Program-made: the position numbers and the translations under genes | Shown here: positions 1 to 10,042 of the stretch, piece after piece | Position numbering within the stretch: position 1 is the stretch's first letter | Layout: every line of letters starts with the position of its first letter | The notes under the pieces: model-generated | Seen by the model: only the letters and a program-made list of their open reading frames with translations | Told to the model about the DNA's origin: nothing | Databases searched by the model: none | Assembly (NCBI GenBank): GCA_022570795.1 | Contig: JAKUDP010000008.1 | Coordinates: forward strand, 1,302,001 to 1,366,000 | DNA from: Sphaerulina vaccinii | Lineage: Eukaryota > Ascomycota > Dothideomycetes > Mycosphaerellales > Mycosphaerellaceae | DNA length: 64,000 nucleotides | Direction: 5' to 3'

Positions 1-1603
1 ATCTCACCAGCATTTGGCCCAACGATATGGATACCGAGAATGCGATCCGTCTGAGCATCAGCCAAGAACTTGACCAGCCCGTCAGTGTCCAAATTCGTCT
101 TCGCTCTTGAGTTGGCAGAGAAGGGGAAGGTTCCGACTTTGTAGTCAACCTTTGCCTCCTTCAATTCGGCTTCATTTTGGCCCACCCAGGCGACTTCAGG
201 GTGTGTGTACATGACTGAGGGAATGGCGTTGTAGTTGACGTGACCGTAGTTCTTGGTGATGAACTCGATTGCTGCCACGGCTTCTTCTTCTGCCTTGTGG
301 GCAAGCATAGGGCCGAATGTGCAGTCGCCAATGACGCGGATATGAGGGACTTTAGTGCGGTATTCGGAGTCGATCACGAGGCGGCCGCGATCATCGGTTT
401 CGATTCCAACTGCTTCGAGGTTGAGGCCAGAGGTGTAAGGGCGACGACCGATTGCAACGAGGACGACATCGGCTTCGAGCTGAGTATACGCGTTAGTAAG
501 GAAAGTGTCTCTGAAAGCCGTCTCGAAGGCTTTGTGCCACGTCTGGAGCTGCAGCGGCTTGGTGGCCGCCTGCAGGGAAGAGATGTTTCCAGTCGACACT
601 GGGAAGGACAACTTACAGTCTCAGCCTTTCCGCCCTTTGCAGCCTCCGTCTCAATCTTGACGATGTCGCCGCTGTCGTCTCCTGAAGTGACCTTGGTGTT
701 CAGCTTGAACTTCAGGCCCTGCTTCGCCAATGTCTTTTGGATGTTCTTGCTGATCTCCGTGTCCATACCTGGACCACCAATCTGGCCCAAGAACTCCACC
801 ACAGTGACTTCCGTACCCAGTCTCGACCAGACAGAGGCCATCTCCAGACCAATGATACCACCGCCGATGACCACCATCTTCTTTGGTACTTCCGTCAGAG
901 CAATAGCGCCAGTAGATGTGATCACTTTCTTCTCATCAATTGTCAAGCCTGGGAATGGTGTGCTCTCCGATCCAGTCGCAATGATGATGTTCTTTCCGCG
1001 CACGCTCGTCTCGCCTCCATCGACCAAGTTGACAGCTACAGTGTGCTCATCGGCGAAAGCTCCAGTACCCTTGATGTATTCAACGTTGTTCTTCTTGAAA
1101 AGATATTCAATTCCCTTCGTCAGGCCTGAGACGGAGCTTTCCTTCGCCTTCATCATCTGGCCCAGGTTGAGTTTGAGGCCCTCGCCCCCATCGATTCCGC
1201 GGTGTTTAAAGTCGTGCTTCGCCTGGTGGTAGAGGTGTGAGTTGTTGAGGAGAGATTTTGAGGGAATGCAGCCAACGTTGAGACATGTTCCGCCGAGTGC
1301 TCCACGCTTTTCTATGCAGGTGACCTAGTGCCAGTGTCAGTAGCTGCCAATCTAGCGAGGTATGAGATGTATTCATACCTTCAGACCTTCCTGTCCGGCC
1401 TTGATGGCAGCAACATATCCAGCAACGCCACCTCCGATGATGACCAAGTCTTTCTCCTCAGTTTCTGTAGCGTATCCTCTCCGTTGTGATTGTGATATTC
1501 TCGTCTGCAGAAGAGATGTGCTTTGGGGTGAGAGTCGTGATGTGCTTTCTCTGAAACGCAGAGCTGCGCGCATTGGCGCACGCGGTATTCCCTTGAGTAG
1601 CAT
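1..1603 (-). CDS. LPD1: Dihydrolipoyl dehydrogenase, mitochondrial (3' end cut by window edge)
   Basis: E3 flavoprotein of the mitochondrial pyruvate and 2-oxoglutarate dehydrogenase complexes and glycine cleavage; it reoxidises dihydrolipoamide with NAD+. Exons read 1603-1379, 1324-617 and 479 to beyond position 1; both introns have GT-AG ends, and the second has a clear TACTAAC branch. The first ~45 residues are Arg/Ser-rich with an RRGYAT processing-like site, typical of a matrix presequence. Seen in order: FAD-binding GGGVAGYVAA (about residue 55), the redox disulfide CLNVGC (about residue 90), the NAD-binding VVIGGGIIGLE, then GDCTFGPMLAHKAEEE in the FAD/central region. The C-terminal dimerisation domain starts (YTHPEVAWVG) but its catalytic His-Glu end lies outside the window. 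Very sure of identity; a single start ATG fits. Confidence 0.96.
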
Positions 1604-2077
1604 GGTTGCGCCGCGCTATGAGAGAGATGGGGAAAGGAGAGTGGGAGTGGGTGTGGTAGTTGTTGTTAGAAGGCGAAAGTGGTTGAAAGTCAGATGTCAA
1701 GAGCTTCTTTCGCAGCCGGCAGGAGCAACCGAAAAACACGCCGATCTTTCCCGTGGCCACTTCCTTGTCAAGGCCGCTAGTATCCGACTGCATATACATA
1801 TATCATACATCTGGAAGCAGAGAAGTGTATATCTATGCGTACAAGGCTCGAGGGAACTGGTTGCCAGCGCTACATGCTCCCTCTGCGTGGGCTGCACAGC
1901 TAGCAGCGAGCCCCAGAGACAGTCGGACTTGATGCAGCATCGCCGTTTCTGGCTTCGATTTCGCCAGCAAACCGATGCTGCTCACAGTAGCATAGACAAA
2001 CGCAAGAACGCAGAGAGGCCGGCAGTGACTATCATCTTCGACCCTTGGTATGCAATTCCTCATTTGTACATACAGGT
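1604..2077. other. Intergenic: LPD1 upstream region and 3' side of the CorA-like gene
   Basis: About 470 bases between two minus-strand genes. Open frames crossing it have no family resemblance or splice signals. It should hold the LPD1 promoter and the terminator of the upstream CorA-like gene; no specific motif was recognised. Confidence 0.5.
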
Positions 2078-4460
2078 TCAACGCGACGCCCTCCTCACCT
2101 CCATGCTCTGTCTTCTACTCCCTGCAGCTTCGCTCTCCGAATCAGACGACAAGGCCCTCTCCTCAAACATAATTCCACTACTGCCTCGACTGTTAGGTCG
2201 ATCCTCACTCGTCCTGACTGTGCGCCTCTCCACAGCATGCAAAGGTTGCAGACCATATGTCGACATTGGCACTACCGCACTCGGCTCCGCCTCCGCCACA
2301 GCCGCGGGTGTAGAGAACTTGACAAGTTCGCTGATAGTATCCCCATCATGTTCTGACGTGCTCAGCTTTGGAACACCTTCTTCGAGAGAGATTGAGTCGT
2401 CAGTGCTTCGCTTAGCATGTTGCAGCTGGCTGAGCCATTGCAATAACAAGCGTCGCTTAAGTCCTGCCCAAGCTCCCAGTTCTGCAGCCGCATCGTCTGG
2501 TGCAAGAGAGCTGTACATCTGCTTTCGAACTGTCTTTTCAGGTGAGAACCAGCGTTTCAGAAGGCGCCACTTGATGCGATTATAGAAGCCGAGGGGTTCC
2601 ATATCTTCGACAGCTCCTGTGCTCGTCCACAATGATGGGTACTGGTCTTCGAGTTTGGTGTATAGAGCTTCATACATGCCACGCTGATATGGTGTCTGAC
2701 GGCTTCGTTGCAAGCTGTGTTTGACACAATACCACAAACCAAGTACTATCTCGAAGTTAGCATGATCTCCCAGCATCTGATCGCGCTGAGGACTACTTTG
2801 ACTCACCAACTATCATCAGGAGAAGCGCAGCAAGGAAGTACCAACCGATGTTGGGGTAATTCTGGAAAGCATTGACGTTCATGCCAAAGAAGCCAACAAT
2901 GAACGTGAGTGGCAGGAAGATAAACGTAATCCAGCTAAGTCGCCACATTGATAGTACGAGCTGGAGTGACTGTCTTGAGTCTCTGATCTCTACGGACTTG
3001 TACATCAAGTCGCTCAGATTGCTAGTCGGCTGCACGAGATCCTCTGTGACCATGTGAGAGAGTCGTCCATACTCTGCAGGCGTGCTGGACATCCACTCGA
3101 TGTCGGACCAGTCATCGTCATCATCAGCATCGGCAAGCTCACGCATATGGTCCTGCATCTCTCGGATCAGGTCTTGGTGGATCCACATGACCTTGTCGAC
3201 CTTAAGCCATGCGGCTTGATTCGTCCATAGTTCGTTCGCTCGGGACTCGTCTGCTGGGTTCTCGTAGATCTTATCCTCGAGGATGGCGACGTGGTCGGAT
3301 GCTGCTGCGAGGAATTGATCCTATACTACACTAAGGCCATTGAAGACATCAGCCAGGATGATATTCGTGCATTGTGCGGCTAGTCTTGTATCGTTAAGGA
3401 CATCGTCCTTCCGCAGGTAGAAAGACAATCTGCGCCATCGCTTCTCGAACTCGCTACGTGGCTGTATGAGGCAGTCATCCAGAAGCATGGACGCCGAAGT
3501 CTCGAACACAATGACCGTGTTGCTGTTGTCGTAGTATGCAAGATTCTGTGTCTCGCCGTATTGTCCTTCGATCGATAAGTTGGCCACGGTATGTTTAGCA
3601 TATGGACTCTTCATCTCAGCATCTGGAGAAATTCGGCCGGGTGGTCCAAGATTCCGCTGCACATAGACAGAAAGCCGCTGAACCGACACGTCGTGGCCAT
3701 AAGGGTTTGAGCTATCTGCATATGCGTTGAGACTCATCATCTTGGCGTCCACAGGTTTGTCTCCGAACACTTTAGTACGATGTCGTTGATGTGGTGGTGG
3801 CGCTGGGAACGCTCTCATATAGTCAAGGCCGAAGGCAGTTCGAGAGACATTGCGCCAGGGATCTGTCTGCGCTCGCCACGATCGACCATTTGGAAATGGC
3901 TTGCCATTACGTTGTCGTGGTTTCTCATACTGCGCCCATCTGCCAAAGCCCTTCATACCCACAATCTCATTGGGGTGGTTGATGTTGAACTTGCGGAGGA
4001 GGAACGGAGTAGCCCAGCTCGCGTTCTGGACATGGATGACACGAAGCGCTGCATCGCGTACTCTCTCAGGCTCAGAGTAGAAGCGCTTAAGTTCTACCAG
4101 AGACTGGCACTCTACAGCAGCAACAGCAACGTGGCGCTTAGTTCCTGCAGATTTCGTGGCATCCTGGCTTATGTAGTCGATGATGAGGACACGGCCATTG
4201 TTGAAGCATTGCGAGTCCCACTTGACGTGCCATTCGAGTTCGGCCTCGTGTTTGCGCTTCCATGTCTCGGTCTTGTACGCTGGGTTTCGATGAAGGTTTT
4301 GACCTGTGTCGACTTGAGGCAAATGAACACGTTTGTGTGCCACAGAGTATGGTCTTCTGTTTGCGGAACCGCTTGCCTGTGTTGAAGTTCGTGTGATAGA
4401 TATCGTTGGCACATCCTCTTCTGAGGCGACCGGAAAATGTGGCATGTATCGTTCTTCCAT
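2078..4460 (-). pseudogene. CorA-like Mg2+ transporter protein gene interrupted by an in-frame TAG
   Basis: Large fungal CorA-like membrane protein, presumed divalent-cation channel. The reading frame is 4460-2807 plus 2745-2078 (intron 2806-2746, GTGAGT donor), 774 codons. Codon 380 is TAG (3323-3321). The frame on both sides is typical of the family: LIQPRSEFEKRWRRLSFYLR before it and DQFLAAASDHVAILEDKIYE after it. A Trp codon (TGG) is the usual residue type here, so one base change would explain it. The CorA signature GMN sits at the end of TM1 (FIVGFFGMNVNAF), TM2 spans the intron, and an acidic/Ser-rich tail follows. Without readthrough the product is a 379-residue soluble fragment with no membrane part. 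No credible intron removes the TAG. A sequencing error, a fixed nonsense mutation or readthrough are all possible. Confidence 0.7.
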
Positions 4461-4818
4461 GTTCTACTATATTGGCGACACTCGATCTTTGGTAAGACTG
4501 GAGGTCATCGCAAGTCTTATTATCCCCAGCTAGGCACAGCACGATGAGTAACACCAGGCAGTGTTGATGCCGCTATGCGAAGATGTGTGTAACAAACACA
4601 TGATCCACCCAATAGGTACGAAGCGAATGGGATTGGACGAAGGATTATTCAGCCTCACGCGCATGTGCGCTAAGCTTTCCTCAAAACTACATGTATGCGT
4701 GTCAATCCTTCCGAGACCTAGCGAACAAAACGGGGTCGCTGCCACTTTTACTGCAGCGCGAGTCCCTCGCAGTGGAGAAAGTGACTCGTTAGCTCTTTCT
4801 GTTCAAGCCTGAACCACT
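4461..4818. other. Intergenic, no feature recognised
   Basis: Lies upstream of the CorA-like gene and downstream of the EI24-like gene, both on the minus strand. No conserved motif or coding signal was seen. Confidence 0.4.
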
Positions 4819-5679
4819 TTAGGGCTCATCTGTGTAAGCCGGCGGCTCGTCATCTTCCTCTGACTGCTGTAAAGGCTGCCTTTCCTGTAATCTTTGCTCG
4901 AGATGGACACTCCATAAAGCACTACCGGCTGCTGTCGTCAGGAGAAATAGCATTGCCAAGACTGGAATGAGTTGCAAAGTGATGTGAACTGTGCCATACC
5001 ACATGTACTCGAACCGTCTCGACTTCGTCTTGATGAACTGAGTACGCTGCTTCTTGTTGAACTGCTTGAGCTGGAAGTATCTCCAGTTGAGTAGTGGACC
5101 TGCCCTGTAGCCTGTGAGAATGAGGAAGAGTGGCACCCCAACGAATGGAACGAAGTTGAGGGGAAGTAGGATCACCAGCTCTATGATCTGACGCAGAGAG
5201 AAAGGGGAGAAGCCTGCGCCTTTATCGCGCGGCCCAAGCCTCTTGTACGGGTCGCTCTCGTTGATATCTTCTGATACAGGCCGTCTGTTCTTCACGAGAT
5301 CTTCGTATCCTTCACCAACCATGACTGCATCGTAGACATCAACTTGAGTGTGGTCCACAAGCATGCCTTCGAAGAGAAGCTGAATGAGAACAGCTCCAGC
5401 ACCGAGAAGGAAGAAGGTGGCATTGACCCAGGCAGATCCGCGGTAGTGGAATAGAGCCAGAAATCCCACGAGCGGGAGATAAGCTGTGAGGAACAGAATT
5501 GCCAGGACACATGTAGACAGTAGCGTGAGTGGTATCAGGCGACTCTGTAGAAGGGGCCATAGGTAGCGATGAGTTCCGAAGTAGTAGATGCCCTTGAGCG
5601 GATACAGAAATGCTGGTGAGAAGTTGGCGCGAACGAATTGTCGAAGTGGCTCCGCTCTCGAGGTGTTTCCAGTAGCCAT
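4819..5679 (-). CDS. EI24/Rrt8-like integral membrane protein
   Basis: Single-exon gene of 286 residues from the ATG that begins MATGNTSRAEPLRQF. The frame is open for a further 135 codons upstream, but that stretch overlaps the divergent promoter and lacks family character, so the internal ATG is preferred. About five hydrophobic segments are visible: LIPLTLLSTCVLAILFLTA, LPLVGFLALF, ATFFLLGAGAVLIQLLFEG, IIELVILLPLNFVPFVGVPL and ITLQLIPVLAMLFLLTTAAG. The opening FxPLKGIYYF and the acidic central loop resemble fungal Rrt8/Lds-type proteins linked to lipid droplets and the outer spore wall in yeast; that role is family knowledge, not shown here. The C-terminus is acidic and Pro-rich. It is divergently transcribed from PPM1. 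Confidence 0.72.
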   Translation of the reverse strand: MATGNTSRAEPLRQFVRANFSPAFLYPLKGIYYFGTHRYLWPLLQSRLIPLTLLSTCVLAILFLTAYLPLVGFLALFHYRGSAWVNATFFLLGAGAVLIQLLFEGMLVDHTQVDVYDAVMVGEGYEDLVKNRRPVSEDINESDPYKRLGPRDKGAGFSPFSLRQIIELVILLPLNFVPFVGVPLFLILTGYRAGPLLNWRYFQLKQFNKKQRTQFIKTKSRRFEYMWYGTVHITLQLIPVLAMLFLLTTAAGSALWSVHLEQRLQERQPLQQSEEDDEPPAYTDEP

Positions 5680-5887
5680 GACTGTGGTGATCCTCAGGTA
5701 AAAGGCTTCTGTGGGCGCCCACTGGCTCTCCGTGCCTCTTCTGAATGTCGTTTCTTGTCGTGAAGATGGCTGCCTGTAAATGAAGATGGAAGTCAACTTT
5801 TGTGAGCGGCAGGTGCGGATGACGTGTTGTGGCTCGTGCTTTCGTTCCTGCTTTCTTGGAAGTTTAAAGACGCGCCAGAACATGTTC
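5680..5887. promoter_or_regulatory. Bidirectional promoter between EI24-like gene and PPM1
   Basis: Two divergent ATGs lie 208 bp apart, so both promoters and both leaders must share this short interval. No TATA box was recognised. Confidence 0.5.
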
Positions 5888-7171
5888 ATGGCTTCGATAC
5901 CCAACTTGAACACTCTGCGGACTGGAAGGCGAGGCACTCGACTCAGAGGCCGTCGAGGAGGGCCGGGAGGATCTTCCGAAGATGATGGAGGCATCCCAAG
6001 TGATGAGCAAGCGGAGCAGGCTCGAGACAGAATCATCCAGCAAACAGATGGGGATGCCAGCAGCAGTCGGATGAGTGCCGTCACTCTGGGCTATCTGGAT
6101 GATCCGTATGCGAAGCGCCTATATCAGCTTTCAGAAGAAATTCCAAGAAGGTACCCCATCATCAACCGAGGAACATATGTCAGGACGAAAGCTATCGACC
6201 GACTTGTGACGCGATTCCTGGAGGCACGCCCGAATCAGAGAAAGCAGATCGTATCTTTAGGAGCTGGCTCTGATACGCGATTCTTCAGATTATGTGCTGG
6301 CAAGCACAATGTGGTGTACCACGAGCTGGACTTTGAAGATAATGTCAATCCGAAGCGTAATGCCATTCGAAATGCGAGCGATCTATCACGCATGACAACA
6401 GCTCAAAATGATGGATCATCCTATCACTTGCACGCCATTGATCTGAGAATCTTGACGAACAAATCTCCTCCGATACTGCCAAACTTCGACCCAGACCTCC
6501 CGACTTTGATCCTCAGCGAGTGCTGTCTCTGCTACTTTCCTCCGGATCTTGCTATCAGCGTCGTGAACTACTTCACGATGAACATGAGAGGTAGCTGTGG
6601 CATCATCTTGTATGAGCCTATCCGGCCTTTCGACCCCTTCGGACGCACTATGATGTCGAATCTGGCATCCCGAGGCATCGAGCTACGCACTCTCAAGAAG
6701 TACTACTCGCTCGATGCACAAAGGCGGCGCTTGAAGCTCGCAGGATTCGAGAGTGGGCAAGGTGCCAGAGATGTACATCAGATCTGGGAGAGCAATGCCT
6801 GGGTCAGTGCGACAGAGCGAGAGCGGATCGAGAAGTTAGAATGGCTGGACGAAGTCGAGGAATGGAATCTGCTCGCCAGCCATTACTGTGTGTCCTGGGC
6901 ATGGAAGGGAGAGGAGTTCAGCGCAGCATGGAGCGCTGTAGACGGCGATCGCACCGAAGATGAGCGCATGGACGATGATGTAATGTATTCAGCGCTCCGC
7001 TGGCCTCGAGCAATGGCACCGGCCTTCACTTCCACGAACCTCCACTTGCACTGCACAGATGGTTATCGCCATACAACGCTACCACGAACGCTGAGCCCAA
7101 GGCTTCCCATCGTGTTGGTCGCCCGAACAGCCCCGCTGGCCGTTGCATCGAAGATATCTCCCACCGGCTGA
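5888..7171 (+). CDS. PPM1: Leucine carboxyl methyltransferase 1 (PP2A methyltransferase)
   Basis: Methylates the C-terminal Leu of the PP2A catalytic subunit using S-adenosylmethionine, which controls PP2A holoenzyme assembly in the cytosol. Intronless, 427 residues from MASIPNLNTL; a longer in-frame start exists 36 codons upstream but begins with Cys-rich low-quality sequence. Family marks in order: YLDDPYAKRLY near residue 70, NRGTYVRTKAIDRLV, the SAM-binding loop SLGAGSDTRFFRL (about residue 123), ELDFEDNVNPKR, LSECCLCYFPPDLA, and the diagnostic YEPIRPFDPFGRTMM. The C-terminus continues about 60 residues past the expected HYCVSWAWKGEEF end, giving an unusual tail of uncertain meaning. The N-terminus has an RG-rich patch. 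Confidence 0.92.
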   Translation: MASIPNLNTLRTGRRGTRLRGRRGGPGGSSEDDGGIPSDEQAEQARDRIIQQTDGDASSSRMSAVTLGYLDDPYAKRLYQLSEEIPRRYPIINRGTYVRTKAIDRLVTRFLEARPNQRKQIVSLGAGSDTRFFRLCAGKHNVVYHELDFEDNVNPKRNAIRNASDLSRMTTAQNDGSSYHLHAIDLRILTNKSPPILPNFDPDLPTLILSECCLCYFPPDLAISVVNYFTMNMRGSCGIILYEPIRPFDPFGRTMMSNLASRGIELRTLKKYYSLDAQRRRLKLAGFESGQGARDVHQIWESNAWVSATERERIEKLEWLDEVEEWNLLASHYCVSWAWKGEEFSAAWSAVDGDRTEDERMDDDVMYSALRWPRAMAPAFTSTNLHLHCTDGYRHTTLPRTLSPRLPIVLVARTAPLAVASKISPTG

Positions 7172-7666
7172 TAATTTCCTTCTGCTGGAAGTGCAATACC
7201 ATTGCAATGGAGCACAGATTGCAAAGGTGTACCGGGCAGATGGTGTCTAATATCAATTCACATATGTGAACAAGCAGGGTCTTGTTCTCTGAAACGCGCA
7301 AGTAATGCAGACCCTGTCTTATCTGTTTGACACATAGGAGAAAGCTGCGATCGCGCAACAGGTGCACACAGATCGATCGAGTCGTGTCCTGCTGTTCTTT
7401 AGGCAGACTTCTTCAGGCACATAGTTTCAATTAAGATCCTGGCCATGTCGTCAGACGTCTGATGCCCAAGGCGGTATATGTAAGTTTGATGATGAACTTT
7501 GCGGTTGTGTGTTCAAAAGAGTTGACTTCTCCCAGTCGTTCCCATACTTCCTTCTCGCTCACACTGATCCACATCTGATATAGCAAGATCATCATCCAGC
7601 CAGCTCAATCATAAGTCAAGGCCTATCAAGCAACGCCACCAGCCGTTCAGGCTCACTATCGTCAAC
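7172..7666. other. Intergenic: 3' side of PPM1 and promoter of the GPI protein gene
   Basis: The 200 bases next to the downstream ATG are CT- and CA-rich, as is usual for fungal leaders. No gene or repeat was seen. Confidence 0.4.
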
Positions 7667-8215
7667 ATGCACTTCGTGCTTGCCACTCTGCTCTCGTTGA
7701 GCATAAGCGTACTAGCAGGATGTCCCAACATAGAGAAGCGAGACAATCATCCTGGAGGAGCCGCTGCCATCGAGTCTGCAGTAACAAGCGCCTTTTCAGC
7801 TACAAACCTGCCACCTGATCTCGCCACCCTCGGACCAGCTCTCAGTTCAGCAGGTATCACTGGCGTCGTGGTATCCGACTCTACGTATGGCACAAGTCAG
7901 CCTACTGGAACGAGCAACGGTAACAACAACAACAACGATAACAACGATCAGAATGGCCAGGACGGACAGAACGGACAGAATGGCGAGAATTCCAACAATG
8001 ATCAAGGAAACTCGAACAACGATCAAGGAAACTCCAACAACGATCAGGGCAATTCGAACAACAACAACGATGGTCAAAGCAGCGGCAGCCGTAACGGAAA
8101 TGGAGGATCACGTACGACAAACAGCGATAACTTGTCTCCTGCAACCGCTGTGCCTCAAGTACTTATGGCTGGTGCATTCGGAGCCGTCGGTATGGCTGTC
8201 TTGGGTATGCTATAG
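7667..8215 (+). CDS. Secreted GPI-anchored Asn-rich cell-surface protein with heptad repeats
   Basis: 182 residues, no intron. It has a signal peptide (hydrophobic LATLLSLSISVLAG), a Kex2-like KR at about residue 25, a short N-terminal region with one early Cys, then a low-complexity Asn/Gln/Gly/Ser domain. That domain contains three perfect DQGNSNN heptads in a row, preceded by DGQNGQNGEN. The C-terminus is a GPI signal: small residues (SDNLSPA) followed by a hydrophobic end (VLMAGAFGAVGMAVLGML). The architecture indicates a cell-wall or plasma-membrane surface protein. No enzymatic domain is visible and no named family was recognised. The repeat is encoded by near-identical 21-base units, so its length may vary between strains. 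Confidence 0.8.
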   Translation: MHFVLATLLSLSISVLAGCPNIEKRDNHPGGAAAIESAVTSAFSATNLPPDLATLGPALSSAGITGVVVSDSTYGTSQPTGTSNGNNNNNDNNDQNGQDGQNGQNGENSNNDQGNSNNDQGNSNNDQGNSNNNNDGQSSGSRNGNGGSRTTNSDNLSPATAVPQVLMAGAFGAVGMAVLGML

Positions 8216-8561
8216 GACTGAGTGGAGAAAGTGGAGACTCGCCTGGCGAAGATGTTAGCAGGGGTCAGGCAGAAAGATAATGCTAATGACAGATGAGCGA
8301 TGCATGTATGAGTAGAGCTTTGTGTAGCAACAGGAAGCCTCACGGCCACTTTACAGATCCAAATCTTGGCATTTATGGCAATGACTGTATTTTTTAATCC
8401 ATATCACTGTCTGGTCGATTGACTTATCCAACGACTGTTCACTGCAAAGCTAATGAAGGTGACATATAAGAAATGCCAAGGACGTGATGATAGTATTTGC
8501 GTCAAGGAGCAGAGCTTGTTCCTCCTTGCTTGAGATGAAGGCTCGTGCCTTAAGCCTATTC
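8216..8561. other. Intergenic between convergent genes
   Basis: Terminator region shared by the GPI protein gene and the minus-strand NTF2-like gene. It is AT-richer near 8370-8480, and nothing else was seen. Confidence 0.4.
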
Positions 8562-9200
8562 TTACTTTGGACATGCCTCGCACCCTCTCTCCTCCTTCTC
8601 CAATCCTTCCGTACCAACACTAGTTGTCCAATTCGTCGCTGGCACTTGACACTCCGGACTTCCCTGGTTCAGCAACAGTGCTCCAACGTTGGCCTCTCGG
8701 TAAGTCTTGTAGATCTTTCTCGTATTGAGATCAGCAAACAAGATTGCGATGCCTCTAGTCGGCCAAGGCGTAGTTAGGAACTCCCAATACCAAGTGATCG
8801 TGTCGCAGGTATGTGACATGAAGATTGTGTTGACGCCAGGAACAGCTGGAATGGCAGCTTCTTGCTTGATGATGTCTTGCAGAGAGTGTGCCAATGAGGT
8901 GTTGAGCTATCGGATGTTAGCTTGTAGGTCGACTTGAGTCCGTGATGGCATTCGTACTGGTTTCTGGAAGACATAGCTCAGGCTATCTGATGCTGTCACG
9001 ACGTTCTCATCGTGCAGCTCTGCAAGAAGTGTCGCATTGCCTGGGTACTTCGTGAGATACAATGTGTACTTGTCGATAATGCTAGCGGCTTCGTCTCTCG
9101 TCAAGCAACATTCACTGGTATTTCCAGGACTGCTTCCTGCGTAGACCAGAACGCCGCTTAGGGCCAATAGAAGCTGTAAGACCAGCTTTGTACTTCTCAT
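8562..9200 (-). CDS. Secreted NTF2-like domain protein
   Basis: Two exons, 9200-8958 and 8906-8562, joined by a 51-base intron (GTACGA donor, GCTAAC branch, TAG acceptor); 195 residues. It starts with a signal peptide (MRSTKLVLQLLLALSGVLVYAG). Mature features are CCLTRDEAASIIDKY, which resembles the first helix of fungal secreted NTF2-like proteins, potential N-glycosylation at NTS and NAT, and a central VNTIFMSHTCDTITWYWEF strand pattern. The Cys residues probably form disulfides. The function is unknown; NTF2-like folds bind small hydrophobic ligands or act as enzymes. A longer relative lies at 41.5-42.3 kb. It is transcribed convergently toward the GPI protein gene. Confidence 0.78.
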
Positions 9201-10042
9201 GTTGGTCGAGGTTCGCTGGCCTGATGTTGACTGACACGAAAGGAAGTGACAAGAAAGCCTTCAGGAAGAAGACTGCTGGGGAGCCGGACATGACGCGAGT
9301 AAGTGATGTTGCGGCCCTGCGGGAGTCGGAAGGTTTCTTGGGTACCGAAGTGCATATGCATGGCAGTATGTGTGCAGCTGACGAGCTGACGCTCTACACA
9401 ATATACTGTAGCTCTTTCTGCGTCTTGACATCACTGTGAGCGGGATTTAGTTATTATTGTTGCCTGTGCCTGAGCGCGTAGGATTAAGGATCGTGCTTTG
9501 ACCTTGGCTGCTTCAGTTTCTCAAGGATCTTGCCAGGTTCGAGGACAGTCTTGCAATCTTGTCTTCCAAAGTCATGTGTCAGTGTACAAACTAGGCAGGT
9601 CGATGCCTTGAAGTGTGAGATTCTGACTCGGTAAGGAGCCTCTCTGCCTTCTCACTGGCCATGAAGCCAATCTTGCACTTTATATCAGGCTCATCCGGAT
9701 ACATTGTTGTCGCAAGAATCGGCTTCTGCTGGCCGCTGTTGTCTCACAGCGCGACCGAGAGGACCCGTATGTCTTGCTCGCAGTTAGATGAAGTATGTTC
9801 GTCGTGTCCCGCAGAACTTGATGCGATTGTGCTGCTCGAAGTAGTTCGTGACAGGCGCTGTCCGTGGTGAAGGAAACAGAGAGCGAGAGCGGAAAGGACG
9901 GGACGCGGCTCTCCCGTCGACCGCTCCTGCTCAATCTTGGCAGCACTTTCCCGAATTTCTCTCCACTGCCCTACCAAAACTTCATCGCATCCCACTCTCT
10001 CACAGTTAACGACGTCCCAACCAGACCGAGACTATCGTTAAA
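9201..10042. other. Divergent intergenic region upstream of RPL30
   Basis: 840 bases between the minus-strand secreted-protein gene and RPL30. The last 150 bases are pyrimidine-rich, as expected for a ribosomal protein gene leader. Small open frames show no family character. No motif was identified with confidence. Confidence 0.45.

Noticed and set aside
240..1232. 330-codon plus-strand open frame across LPD1
   Set aside because: It lies opposite the LPD1 exons, which show clear family motifs and splice sites; this is a codon-bias shadow.
1362..2585. 407-codon plus-strand open frame
   Set aside because: Overlaps LPD1 exon 1 and the CorA-like gene in antisense, with no domain resemblance.
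3321..3401. 81-base in-frame intron that would remove the TAG of the first CorA-like gene
   Set aside because: Donor GTCCTT is very weak, no branch site is visible, and it would delete the conserved NDTRLAAQCTNIIL block.
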